Part shown: positions 49,379 to 57,590 of the stretch, in pieces | Layout: every line of letters begins with the position of its first letter | How positions within the stretch are numbered: position 1 is the first letter of the stretch | DNA from: Bradyrhizobium sp. | Lineage (GTDB): Bacteria > Pseudomonadota > Alphaproteobacteria > Rhizobiales > Xanthobacteraceae | Length of the DNA: 64,000 bases | Direction: 5' to 3' | Assembly: GCF_030646015.1 (NCBI RefSeq) | Contig: NZ_JAUSLT010000087.1 | Coordinates: 62,001-126,000, forward strand | Notes under the pieces: model-generated | Database searches by the model: none | Told to the model about the DNA's origin: nothing | What the model saw: only the letters and a program-made list of their open reading frames with translations | Translations under genes and position numbers: made by a program

Positions 49379-50364
49379 TGGCTACCGGTAGTATTTCTTC
49401 GGAGAAGATCGATTTGCTGATCTATGGGCCGGGCAGGCCCATCCTCCAGAACGGTTTTTCCGACCAGTTCGTCCTGCATGCGGCCGAAACCAAGCACGAC
49501 CTCGAGCGACTGGCGGCCGTGGCGGAGAAAATCCGCGGCATCGCCGTGACCTATCATACCGTGCACGCCGACAAGTCTGCGCTGGCGCTGTTTCCCAAGC
49601 TCGAGATCGTGTCGAGTTTCGGCGTCGGTTACGACCACGTCGATTCCACCTATGCGCGTGAACACAATATCGTCGTCACCAACACGCCTGACGTGCTGAC
49701 CGAAGAGGTCGCCGACGTCGCGATGGGGCTTCTGATCGCGACCTTGCGCGAATTCGTCAAGGCCGACCGCTATCTGCGCTCCGGGCTGTGGACCACGCAG
49801 AACTATCCCCTCAGCGTTGGTTCGCTGCGCGACCGCAAGGTCGGCATCGTCGGCATGGGCCGGATCGGCCAGGCGATCGGCCGCCGGCTCGACGCCTCGC
49901 GCGTGCCCGTGATGTATCATTCGCGCAAGCCCGCCGCCGACGTGTCGTACAAGCACTATCCTGACCTGATCGAAATGGCGAAGGCGGTCGATACGCTCAT
50001 CGTGATCGTCCCCGGGGGCGCCGCGACCGCCAATATGATCAACGCCGAGGTGTTGAAGGCGCTGGGGCCGCGCGGCGTCGTCATCAACGTGGCGCGCGGC
50101 TCGGTGGTCGATGAGCAGGCTTTGATCGCGGCGCTGAAGTCGGGCACCATTCTGGCTGCCGGGCTCGACGTGTTCGCCAAGGAGCCGGCGGTGCCGGAGG
50201 AATTGCGCGCCATGCAAAATGTCGTGCTGTTGCCACATATCGGCTCGGCTTCGGTGGTAACGCGCAATGCGATGGATCAACTGGTGGTCGATAATCTGAA
50301 AGCCTGGTTTGCCGGCAAGCCGCCGCTGACGCCGGTCGCGGAAACGCCGGTGAAAGGCCGCTGA
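49378..50364 (+). CDS. D-isomer 2-hydroxyacid dehydrogenase (glyoxylate/hydroxypyruvate reductase type)
   Basis: The 328-residue product has VSSFGVGYDHVD, NTPDVLTEEVADVAMGLLIA and the NAD(P)-binding VGIVGMGRIGQAIGRRLDA with HSRKP after beta-2, which suggests NADPH preference. The catalytic triad is Arg in NVARGSVVDEQAL, Glu in DVFAKEPAVPEEL and His in LPHIGSAS. It resembles GhrB-type reductases. Coupled by TGATG to the permease gene, it may process the imported compound or its product. Confidence 0.9.
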   Translation: MATGSISSEKIDLLIYGPGRPILQNGFSDQFVLHAAETKHDLERLAAVAEKIRGIAVTYHTVHADKSALALFPKLEIVSSFGVGYDHVDSTYAREHNIVVTNTPDVLTEEVADVAMGLLIATLREFVKADRYLRSGLWTTQNYPLSVGSLRDRKVGIVGMGRIGQAIGRRLDASRVPVMYHSRKPAADVSYKHYPDLIEMAKAVDTLIVIVPGGAATANMINAEVLKALGPRGVVINVARGSVVDEQALIAALKSGTILAAGLDVFAKEPAVPEELRAMQNVVLLPHIGSASVVTRNAMDQLVVDNLKAWFAGKPPLTPVAETPVKGR

Positions 50365-50366
50365 CG

Positions 50367-51071
50367 ATGGGACGCTGCTCTGGCATCATGCTGCCGGCGC
50401 TGCCGGCGCTGTTGGCATTGGTCGTCGGTGCTGCGCCGGCGCGATCGCAGGATGCCTCGACCCTGAAGAAGGACATGATCGGCCAGTGGGAGCTGTCGAC
50501 CACCGAGCGCGGCAAGACCTGCGTGGTGACGCTGAAGGGTGATGCCTCGCCGCAGGGCCTCAAGCTCGAGCTGGAGCCGGGTTGCGGGGCATCGCTGCCC
50601 TTCACCCGGGACATCGCCGCCTGGACCATCAAGGGACTGGATATCGTGCGGCTGCAGGATGCCGCGGGCCAGCCGGTGATCGACTTCACCGAAGTCGAGA
50701 GCGGGATTTTCGAGGGCCTGAGACAGGGCGAGGGCATCTACATCCTGCAGAACCTCGCCGCCGCGCGCTCGCTGGCCAAATCGATGGATCAGATGATCGG
50801 CGACTGGTCGATGGTGCGCGGCAAGGGTGTGGTGATCTGCGGCCTGACGCTGACCAATACCGAGGCGACACCGGACAATTTCCAGGTGTTTCTCAAGCCG
50901 AAATGCGATCCTGCCATCGCGGCGTTCGCGCCGACCCAGTGGCGGCTCGATCGCGGCCAGATGATCCTGATGTCGGCCAAGGGCGACATCTGGCAGTTCG
51001 AGGCCGACGACAACGCGCAGTGGCGGCGGGTGCCCGACAGCGCCGATCCCCTGATCATGCTGCGGCAGTAA
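50367..51071 (+). CDS. Secreted protein with two tandem AprI/Inh (metalloprotease-inhibitor) domains
   Basis: The 234-residue product has a signal peptide (to about residue 28). Two similar domains follow: 37-118 begins MIGQWELSTTERGKTCVVTL, and 142-225 begins MIGDWSMVRGKGVVICGLTL. Both keep the paired cysteines (GKTC...PGC and VVIC...PKC) and Trp positions of the Inh family, which blocks serralysin-type proteases in the periplasm. No protease gene is in the window. It starts two bases after the dehydrogenase stop, so it is probably in the same transcript, an unusual partner. Confidence 0.75.
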   Translation: MGRCSGIMLPALPALLALVVGAAPARSQDASTLKKDMIGQWELSTTERGKTCVVTLKGDASPQGLKLELEPGCGASLPFTRDIAAWTIKGLDIVRLQDAAGQPVIDFTEVESGIFEGLRQGEGIYILQNLAAARSLAKSMDQMIGDWSMVRGKGVVICGLTLTNTEATPDNFQVFLKPKCDPAIAAFAPTQWRLDRGQMILMSAKGDIWQFEADDNAQWRRVPDSADPLIMLRQ

Positions 51072-51100
51072 TTTCCGGGCCGTCCGTCAGTCGCTCGTCG

Positions 51101-51889
51101 TCACTTGCCCGCCGACATCATCCAGTTGGCGATGCGGATCGACACTGGCGTTGGAGACAGCCGGCTGGAGGTCGCCATCACCTTGTTGAGCAGCCCGGTG
51201 ATGACCACGCCGCGGCCGGCCTTGAGGCCTTGATAGCCGATCCGCGCGACTTCCTTCGCGTCCATCACCGGCAGTAGGCCCTTGAACAGCGCCGAACTTC
51301 CGGCTTCCGCGACGTCGGCGAATTCGGTATCGGTGGCGCCCGGGCACAGCGTCGTGACGCTGACGCCCCTGAGTTCATAGGCAATCGCCTCGCCGAAACT
51401 GAGGACGTAGGTTTTGCTCGCGCAATACACCGCCATTTGCGGGCCGGGCTGAAATGCCGCCGTGGAAGCCACCAGCATGACCTTGCCCTTGCGCCGCTTC
51501 ACCATGGACGGAAGCAGCAAGCGGGTCAGTTCGGTCAGGGCCACGACATTGACCTGCAGGATCTCGGCGACCCGGAGCGGATCCGAGGTGTCGAACCGTC
51601 CGTTGATGCCGAGACCGGCATTGTTGATCAGGACGTCGACGCTGAGCCCCTGCGTTTCGAGCTCCCGGACCAGCGCGGCGGCGGCGCCGCTCTTGCTGAG
51701 ATCGGCGGCAACGATGGTACATCTCGCGCCGGCGGCCTTGAGTTCCTCGGCCAGGATCCGCATCGGCTCGACACGCCGGGCGGCTAGAACGAGATCGTGG
51801 CCGTCCCGGGCCAATTCACGCGCGAGGTTGGCGCCGATGCCGCTGGAGGCGCCGGTGACGAGCGCAAGGGGACGGGCGTTGTCTGTCAT
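51101..51889 (-). CDS. SDR-family oxidoreductase
   Basis: The 262-residue classical SDR has ALVTGASSGIGANLARELA (cofactor), INNAGLGINGRF (NAG), the catalytic Ser in LVASTAAFQPG and YxxxK as YCASKTYVL, then CPGATDTEF. It is of the type often annotated as a short-chain dehydrogenase with unknown substrate. The start at 51889 is ATG, with GGAG about eight bases upstream. It is convergent with the Inh-domain gene. Confidence 0.88.
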   Translation of the reverse strand: MTDNARPLALVTGASSGIGANLARELARDGHDLVLAARRVEPMRILAEELKAAGARCTIVAADLSKSGAAAALVRELETQGLSVDVLINNAGLGINGRFDTSDPLRVAEILQVNVVALTELTRLLLPSMVKRRKGKVMLVASTAAFQPGPQMAVYCASKTYVLSFGEAIAYELRGVSVTTLCPGATDTEFADVAEAGSSALFKGLLPVMDAKEVARIGYQGLKAGRGVVITGLLNKVMATSSRLSPTPVSIRIANWMMSAGK

Positions 51890-52137
51890 GATGGCGGCTC
51901 CGAATTGATCCGGCCGGACGAGCCGGCCAAAAAGCCTCAAATTCGCTGCGCCCTTGCTTTTGACGCCGCATCGACCAGCGTACCATTCAATTGTTTCGGT
52001 TTTGCCGCCCGGGCAGGGGCTGCTTCTTTTTTTGCCAGGACCATGTCGATCCGCTGCCGGCTGGTTCGTCTTATCCCAATAGCGAGACAGTTTTGCCGGG
52101 CTTGGGGTCCGCGGCTCGCCTCAGAGGAGATTTCGCC

Positions 52138-52536
52138 ATGCGCTTTATGTCTATCGTCACCTCCGCCCACACCGATATGCCGACGCCGGAACTGATGGAG
52201 GCGATGGGCAAGCTCGCCGACCGCGAGATCAAGGCCGGCCGGATGATCGACATGGGCGGGCTGATGCCGCTCGCGACCGGCGCGCAGGTGCGCATCAAGG
52301 ACGGCGAACTCAGCGTGATCGACGGTCCCTTTGTCGAGGCCAAGGAAGTGATCGGCGGCTACGCCATCATGGAATTCCGCAACAAGGAGGAGGCGCTGGC
52401 TTCGGCGGTCGAGTTCATGCAGCTGCACCGGCAGCACATGCCGGGCTGGGAAGGGACCTGCGAGGTCCGTGCGATGGCCGGGCCGGAAGACACCGGGTGT
52501 CAGGCGGGCCAGGTCGACGCGCTCGCTCACGCCTGA
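52138..52536 (+). CDS. YCII-related DGPF-domain protein
   Basis: The 132-residue product has the YCII/DGPF pattern: MRFMSIVTSAHTDMPTPELM, RMIDMGGLMPL and VIDGPFVEAKEVIGGYAIM, where DGPF is the family signature. GAGGAG lies before the ATG at 52138. Its TGA overlaps the ATG of the sigma factor gene. DGPF proteins are the usual partners of ECF42-type sigma factors. Their biochemical role is unclear. Confidence 0.88.
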   Translation: MRFMSIVTSAHTDMPTPELMEAMGKLADREIKAGRMIDMGGLMPLATGAQVRIKDGELSVIDGPFVEAKEVIGGYAIMEFRNKEEALASAVEFMQLHRQHMPGWEGTCEVRAMAGPEDTGCQAGQVDALAHA

Positions 52537-53849
52537 TGCTTGTACCCGGTCAATCCCGCCGGCGGCCAATGACGGCCGCCGGCAACGATCGCGCTCATCG
52601 GACCATTCTCGCGGTCTGGCGGAACGAGCAGCCGCGGCTGATCACCAGTCTGGCGCGGATGCTGCGCGACGTGCCGCTGGCGGAGGACCTGACGCAGGAA
52701 GCCCTGCTGGCGGCGCTGGAGCATTGGCCCGCGACAGGCGTGCCGGAAAAGCCCGGCGCCTGGCTGATGGCAACCGCCAAGCGCCGGGCGCTGGATCATC
52801 TGCGCCGCGGCCGGATGCTGGCGCGCAAGCACGGCATGGTTGCGCTCGATCTCGCGCAGGAGCAGCAGGCGATGCCCGATTTCGACGCCGCGCTCGACGA
52901 CGACATCGGCGACGAATTGCTGCGGCTGATCTTCACCGCCTGCCATCCGCGTCTGTCGCGCGAGGCCCGCGCGGCGCTGGCGCTGCGGATGATCTGCGGC
53001 CTGACCACCCCGGAGATCGCGCGCGCCTTCCTCACGCCGGAGACGACCATCGCCCAGCGCATCGTGCGCGCCAAGCGCACGCTGTCGGAATCCGGGCTGG
53101 CGTATGAGACCCCGTGCGGCGAAGAACTCTCGGAGCGGCTCGCCTCAGTCTTCGAGGTCGTCTATCTCATTTTCAACGAGGGCTATACCGCCGCGCGCGG
53201 CGACGACTGGCTGCGCCCGCAGCTCTGCAACGAGGCGCTGCGCATGGCCCGCGTGCTCACCTCGATCGCGCCGCAGGAGCCGGAAGCGCACGGCATGCTG
53301 GCGCTGATGGAGCTGAACGCCTCGCGGATGGCGGCGCGCACCGATGCCGCCGGCGAGCCGATTCTTCTGCTGGAGCAGAACCGGGCGTTGTGGGACCAGC
53401 TCCAGATCCGGCGTGGCTTGCAGGCGCTTATCCGGGCGCGCGAACTCGGCGGCGCCGGCGGCTTTTACGCGCTGCAGGCCGCGATCATCGCCTGCCATGC
53501 GCAGGCTGATACGGCGGATGCGACCGACTGGCCGCGCATCGCGGCATTGTATGCGGAGCTGGCTTCGGTGGCGCGTTCGCCGATCGTCGAACTCAACCGC
53601 GCGGTGGCCGTCGGCATGGCCGAGGGCCCTGCAGCGGGGCTGGTGCTGGTGGATGCTCTGGCGCACGAGCCCGCGCTGAAAAACTATCATTTGCTGGGCA
53701 GTGTTCGCGGCGACCTCCTGCACAAGCTCGGCCGTTTCCAGGAAGCCCGCGCCGCATTCGAGGCGGCGGCGGGATTGGCGGGCAACCGGCGCGAGCAGGA
53801 GTTTCTCCGGCGTCGCGCTGCGGAGGCGGGGGCCGCCGCGAGGTCATGA
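52536..53849 (+). CDS. ECF42-type sigma factor with C-terminal TPR-like extension
   Basis: The 437-residue product has the ECF sigma-2 part (DVPLAEDLTQEALLAALEHWP, TAKRRALDHLRR) and sigma-4 HTH (TTPEIARAFLTPETTIAQRIVRAKR). A long C-terminal extension of about 250 residues contains NEGYTAARGDDWLRPQLCNEALRMARVL and helical repeats. A DGPF partner plus this extension define the ECF42 group, in which the extension replaces an anti-sigma factor. The start is ATG 52536 (TGATG), though ATG 52569 without coupling is possible. Confidence 0.88.
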   Translation: MLVPGQSRRRPMTAAGNDRAHRTILAVWRNEQPRLITSLARMLRDVPLAEDLTQEALLAALEHWPATGVPEKPGAWLMATAKRRALDHLRRGRMLARKHGMVALDLAQEQQAMPDFDAALDDDIGDELLRLIFTACHPRLSREARAALALRMICGLTTPEIARAFLTPETTIAQRIVRAKRTLSESGLAYETPCGEELSERLASVFEVVYLIFNEGYTAARGDDWLRPQLCNEALRMARVLTSIAPQEPEAHGMLALMELNASRMAARTDAAGEPILLLEQNRALWDQLQIRRGLQALIRARELGGAGGFYALQAAIIACHAQADTADATDWPRIAALYAELASVARSPIVELNRAVAVGMAEGPAAGLVLVDALAHEPALKNYHLLGSVRGDLLHKLGRFQEARAAFEAAAGLAGNRREQEFLRRRAAEAGAAARS

Positions 53850-53852
53850 CGA

Positions 53853-53885
53853 ACGGTGCGCGGGCATCCATGGCCCGCGAACCGT
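53853..53885. terminator. Hairpin between convergent sigma and globin genes
   Basis: ACGGT and CGCGGGC pair with GCCCGCG and ACCGT, with one mismatch. The loop is ATCCATG. There is no T tract, so it is a possible terminator for both genes. Confidence 0.5.
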
Positions 53886-53895
53886 GCCGTTCGCG

Positions 53896-54318
53896 TTAGG
53901 CTGCCATCGCCGCATCGGCGGCCTGGCGCATCACGCCGGCGACAGTGCCATAGGCGATCGTCCAGGCCTCCTTCGCGGCCGGTGTCCAGTGCTCGCCAAG
54001 ACCCTGTTCCAGTGTCCACAGCAATGCCGCACCGACTGAATCGTAGTGCTTTCCAGTCACGCCGTAGGCCAAATGTTTCTTGCCGAGATTTTCCAGTACC
54101 GGGATCATCGGCGCCAGATTGTCGAGGCTGCCGACCACGGCCGCCAGCGCCTGCATCAGCTTGCGGCGTTGTTCGGCCATATTAGTGCCGCCAAACATCG
54201 CCGCGGTCGAGGCATCGGTTTCGAACAGTCGCGTGTAGAACAATGTGGCGGCGGTATCCGCGATCGGGACCACCATGGCCCATGTAGCTTCGATAATCGT
54301 CTTCTGTTCCGGGGTCAT
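53896..54318 (-). CDS. Single-domain bacterial haemoglobin (VHb/flavohaemoglobin-type globin)
   Basis: The 140-residue product shows the globin fold: TPEQKTIIEATWAMVVPIADTAATLFYTRLFETD (A-B helices with Phe CD-like), and KHLAYGVTGKHYDSVGAALLWTL with the likely proximal His in GKHY. This matches the Vitreoscilla-type pattern and has no FAD/NAD reductase part. It may bind oxygen or NO. The start 54318 has GGAG seven bases upstream. An ATG one codon earlier has poorer spacing. Confidence 0.87.
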   Translation of the reverse strand: MTPEQKTIIEATWAMVVPIADTAATLFYTRLFETDASTAAMFGGTNMAEQRRKLMQALAAVVGSLDNLAPMIPVLENLGKKHLAYGVTGKHYDSVGAALLWTLEQGLGEHWTPAAKEAWTIAYGTVAGVMRQAADAAMAA

Positions 54319-54404
54319 CATTTTCTCCAAATGGTTGGGGCAGGTTGGTTGTCGCGATGGGTTGGATCGCGGACGGCGGCGATGGCTTCGCCATCGGCGA
54401 TCGA

Positions 54405-54629
54405 TCACCGCCGGGGCGCTGCGACGTATTCGGGCTTGCCGATCTTGATGGTGTGAGACACCGCCGGCTTGAAGACCCTGATCGGGTGAAACGGCTGCGG
54501 CGCAATTCGATGCGGGACCATCCCGTTGATGCGTCCGAGTCCGATGTGATTGAAGGCCGAGGCATCGCCGGCCGTGAGAATTGCCAGGCTGGTCAGTGCG
54601 GCGAGATAGGCTGGAATACGGGTCTTCAT
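54405..54629 (-). CDS. Small secreted protein, unknown function
   Basis: The 74-residue product has a signal peptide (MKTRIPAYLAALTSLAILTA, cut near ASA). The mature part is rich in His, Pro and Ile (MVPHRIAPQPFHPIRVFKP) and ends YVAAPRR. AAGGAAAT lies before the ATG at 54629. Its promoter region contains the two 18-bp sites next to the tetR gene, so it is a likely target of that regulator. Confidence 0.65.
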   Translation of the reverse strand: MKTRIPAYLAALTSLAILTAGDASAFNHIGLGRINGMVPHRIAPQPFHPIRVFKPAVSHTIKIGKPEYVAAPRR

Positions 54630-54652
54630 GGTTATTTCCTTTTCAAGAGCAT

Positions 54653-54670
54653 CCATACGGTAGCGTATGG
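54653..54670. promoter_or_regulatory. Candidate TetR operator, site 1
   Basis: CCATACGGTAGCGTATGG is a perfect 7+7 inverted repeat with a 4-bp centre. It lies 24 bp before the minus-strand gene at 54629. A second copy follows 52 bp away at 54705. Confidence 0.7.
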
Positions 54671-54704
54671 TATGGCGGGAAATAATGCCGCCGCTTGCCT
54701 TTGT

Positions 54705-54722
54705 CAATACGGTAGCGTATGG
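54705..54722. promoter_or_regulatory. Candidate TetR operator, site 2
   Basis: CAATACGGTAGCGTATGG differs from site 1 by one base. It ends eight bases before the ATG of the tetR gene and overlaps its GGAAAG ribosome region, so it can block expression of that gene. Confidence 0.7.
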
Positions 54723-54729
54723 AAAGTGC

Positions 54730-55320
54730 ATGCCGTCACGATCGCCAAAGACGTCGAGCCGAACCGGCGCCCCCGCCGACGAACGCAACAGCCGCGCCGA
54801 CTGGGTGCGGGCCGGACTTGCGCTCCTGATGAAGGACGGCATCGAGGCGGTCCGTGTCGAACCGCTGGCGCTGCGTCTTGGCGTCACCAAAGGCAGCTTT
54901 TACTGGCACTTCAAGGACCGGGCGGCGCTACACGCGGCGATGCTCGAAGAATGGTCCTCCACGGCCACGGCTGACGTCATCGCCGGCGTTGATCGCGCTG
55001 CCGACGCCCGTGCGCGGCTGCGGCAACTGATCGCGCGCACCACCGCTGACCCCAAGGTGGCGCGGCTTGAAACGGCGATACGCTCCTGGGCCAACAGCGA
55101 CGACAAGGCGAAAAGAACCGTCGCGGCGGTTGACAGCCAACGGCTGGATTTCGTGGCAGGTTTGCTGCAGGAGACGGGCGTCGATCCCGCGGTGGCGCAG
55201 TTGCGCGCGCGGATCATCTATCTGGTGCTGATCGGAAGTTTCTTCGCGGCCGCCACCAGCCACGTTCTGCCCGAGCCGGCGTTGTGGATCGAAGTGGAAA
55301 AGTTCCTAGTGCGCTCATGA
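54730..55320 (+). CDS. TetR-family transcriptional regulator
   Basis: The 196-residue product has the TetR DNA-binding core: ALLMKDGIEAVRVEPLALRLGVTKGSFYWHFKDRAALHAAM, then a helical ligand domain rich in Ala and Leu ending in IEVEKFLVRS. The start 54730 follows GGAAAG. Two palindromic sites sit just upstream and in the shared region with the gene at 54629. It is therefore probably an autoregulated repressor of the secreted-protein gene. Confidence 0.92.
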   Translation: MPSRSPKTSSRTGAPADERNSRADWVRAGLALLMKDGIEAVRVEPLALRLGVTKGSFYWHFKDRAALHAAMLEEWSSTATADVIAGVDRAADARARLRQLIARTTADPKVARLETAIRSWANSDDKAKRTVAAVDSQRLDFVAGLLQETGVDPAVAQLRARIIYLVLIGSFFAAATSHVLPEPALWIEVEKFLVRS

Positions 55321-55351
55321 TGCCGGAAATCCGTAACCGCGGGAGAAGCCT

Positions 55352-55660
55352 ATGACCAGTTTCGAGGACAAGCCGCCGCCCGCCGTTGGCGCGTACTGGA
55401 TCAAGGAAGAAGACTATCCGGCGCTGCTGAAAATTTTCGACGATGGCGACAAGCTGCCGCCGAGCTGGAAAGAGTGGCTCAGGATTGCCGAGGAGATGGA
55501 GCAGGGGCTCAAGGCCTATGGCCACGTCGTGCTGCGTGTCCCGATCGATCCGGCCACGTTCCCGGACTGGTGCGCCGCCCATGGCACGGTTCCGGGCAGT
55601 GCAGGACGCAGAAAATTCGTCGCGGCGGCCGTGACTGAAAGATTCGGCGATCAAACCTGA
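55352..55660 (+). CDS. Small conserved-looking protein, unknown function
   Basis: The 102-residue product has no signal peptide. It contains WIKEEDYPALLKIFDDGDKLPPSWKEWLRIAEEMEQGL and VVLRVPIDPATFPDWCAAHG. The charge pattern suggests a small soluble helical protein. I know no family. GGGAGAAG lies before the ATG at 55352. It starts 31 bases after the tetR stop and is probably co-transcribed. Confidence 0.65.
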   Translation: MTSFEDKPPPAVGAYWIKEEDYPALLKIFDDGDKLPPSWKEWLRIAEEMEQGLKAYGHVVLRVPIDPATFPDWCAAHGTVPGSAGRRKFVAAAVTERFGDQT

Positions 55661-55676
55661 CGGAACGCGCGGCGCC

Positions 55677-56702
55677 CTAAAACCCTGACGAGACCTGATT
55701 GCGATCGACATTGGCGCCGGTGCGGGCGCGCCGGACATTGCTCACGAGCATGCCGGGCTTGTCTTCGTTGGCGGGCTTGGCGGTCGCAAGCCGCAGCACG
55801 GCGGCATAGTTCGGCTGCACTTCCATCCGCGCCGCATGCGGGCTGCGCGCCAGGATTTTGTGCACGCGCGGCAGGTTGTAACAGGGCACGTAGAACAGCA
55901 GATGATGTTCGAGATGATAGTTGACGTAGTAGGGCGCGATGAACAGCCGCTCGAAAAAGCCCGCATGCGTGGTCCGGGTGTTGCGCAGCGGATCGGCGCT
56001 GTCGGGTACGACGGCGTGTTCCGCGATATTGCGGATGCGGGTGATGACCATCATCCAGGTCAGCAGCGGCAATAGCCACAGCAGCGGATAGGCCCACCAG
56101 ATTCCAGCCGCGGCGAGAACGACGAGGAAAACCAGATTGAACAGGATCTGCGGGCCGAGTTTTTGCCAAAAGTGTGCGGCGCGCTGTGCCAGCGGCCACG
56201 AGGCGTCGCCGAGCGCGTTCTGCAACTGCGCCTTGCGCTGCGCATAGCCGGTCTGGCCCGAGATATCGCGCCAGAATTTCCGGCGATAGCTCGGCCTCGT
56301 AATCGGGAACGGTGCCGAAAGGATCAGGTCGGGATCGTCCTCCTGCTGGGTGCGGGCGTGGTGCTGCAAATGATAGCGGCGATACGCCTTGGTCTCGGCG
56401 AAAACCGGCCAGGCGCAGAACCACTGGCTGAGAAACAGGTTCAGTTTCTCACTCCTGGCCAGGCAACCATGGGCGCCGTCATGCATCAGGATCGCCAGCC
56501 CGAGCTGGCGCGAGCCGATGATCGTCACCGCCAGCACGAAGGTGAGGGGATTGGGCCACGCCGCGACCATCGCGATCGAACCCAGAATCAGCGTCCACGC
56601 ATGCGCGATCAGGGCGACGCTCTTCCAGGTCGAGCGCGTGCGGACCTCGATCAGCTCCTGCTCGCTCATGATGTCGCGGGCACGCATGCGAAGCGCGGTC
56701 AT
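55677..56702 (-). CDS. Membrane fatty acid desaturase family protein
   Basis: The 341-residue product has several TM segments and the three His boxes HDGAH (74-78), HLQHH (111-115) and HLEHH (263-267), in the order seen in the FA_desaturase family. These enzymes place a double bond or hydroxyl in acyl chains with a di-iron centre. The ATG at 56702 overlaps the tetR stop by 4 bases (ATGA), so it is translated with its regulator. Confidence 0.9.
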   Translation of the reverse strand: MTALRMRARDIMSEQELIEVRTRSTWKSVALIAHAWTLILGSIAMVAAWPNPLTFVLAVTIIGSRQLGLAILMHDGAHGCLARSEKLNLFLSQWFCAWPVFAETKAYRRYHLQHHARTQQEDDPDLILSAPFPITRPSYRRKFWRDISGQTGYAQRKAQLQNALGDASWPLAQRAAHFWQKLGPQILFNLVFLVVLAAAGIWWAYPLLWLLPLLTWMMVITRIRNIAEHAVVPDSADPLRNTRTTHAGFFERLFIAPYYVNYHLEHHLLFYVPCYNLPRVHKILARSPHAARMEVQPNYAAVLRLATAKPANEDKPGMLVSNVRRARTGANVDRNQVSSGF

Positions 56703-57397
56703 GGCTGTTTCTCCTTGCCGGAATCGCGGGGAGCGGAATTTCCTGCTGTGACGAGCCTGAGCCGCGCGGCATCGGCAGGCGCATCGGCCTGCGGGCCGAG
56801 CAGGCGCAGCATCTCGGCGGCCAGATCGTCAGGCGAGCGGCCCATTGCCTGGCCTTCCAGGGTGACGCCGATCGCGATGGTCCAGAACCGCCGCGCGCTA
56901 ATTTCAGGATCGAGCCGCGACTGCCAGCCACGCGCCGCCATCTCGGCCGCATAGGCGCGCAAGCCTTCCGCGTGCAGCCGCTCGACCGTCCGCTCCACCA
57001 GCGGCGCCAGATCCTGGCGGCGGCGGGTCAGCGTCATCGCTTCGACGAAGAAGCCGACGGCATCCGCGCCCATCACGCTGTCGACCAGCGCCCGCGTGTA
57101 ATCCGACGGCGAGAGTTGCTTGCCCGCATGCTGCTCGGCGGCGCGCGCAACGTACAGCACGTCACGGCAGGCGGCTTCGACGAACAGCGCTTCCTTGGTG
57201 CGAAAGTAATAGGTGATCTGGCTCGGAAAGGCGTCGGCCGCGGCGGCGATCGCGACAATCGAAACCGCCGCCAGCCCTTGCTCCTTGAACAGACTGCTCG
57301 CGGTATCGAGAAGACGCGAGCGCATCTGCCGGCCCGCGGTGCGCGTGGCGCGTACGGTGTGCTTGGGATCACGATCTCGCGTGGAAGCGCGCTTCAT
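56699..57397 (-). CDS. TetR-family regulator, co-transcribed with the desaturase
   Basis: The 232-residue product has an extended N-terminus, then the TetR core RLLDTASSLFKEQGLAAVSIVAIAAAADAFPSQITYYFRTKEALFVEA. A C-terminal helical domain of the TetR type follows, with GFFVEAMTLTRRRQDLAPLVERTV. It lies in an operon with the desaturase, an arrangement known for regulators that sense unsaturated acyl-CoA, such as DesT. The 19-bp palindrome at 57443 lies 46 bp before its start. Confidence 0.9.
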   Translation of the reverse strand: MKRASTRDRDPKHTVRATRTAGRQMRSRLLDTASSLFKEQGLAAVSIVAIAAAADAFPSQITYYFRTKEALFVEAACRDVLYVARAAEQHAGKQLSPSDYTRALVDSVMGADAVGFFVEAMTLTRRRQDLAPLVERTVERLHAEGLRAYAAEMAARGWQSRLDPEISARRFWTIAIGVTLEGQAMGRSPDDLAAEMLRLLGPQADAPADAARLRLVTAGNSAPRDSGKEKQP

Positions 57398-57442
57398 GCG
57401 TCCTCGTCGTCGCGCCAGTGCTGATATCAGGCGGCTTCCAAT

Positions 57443-57461
57443 GTTTGTATGTTATACAAAC
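57443..57461. promoter_or_regulatory. Candidate TetR operator of the desaturase operon
   Basis: GTTTGTATGTTATACAAAC has perfect 8+8 arms around GTT. It is AT-rich and located 46 bp before the tetR start. A site for the gene's own product is likely. Confidence 0.7.
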
Positions 57462-57590
57462 AAATTTGTCAATGCGCCCGTAACCTGTTCTTGCGGCTCA
57501 ACTTCGGTGTGATGGCGATCTCGCCGTCGCGGCGGCTGGCACTGCGACCGCATGTCTCGCAGGAAACATCCGACCGCATGCTAATCCCGA

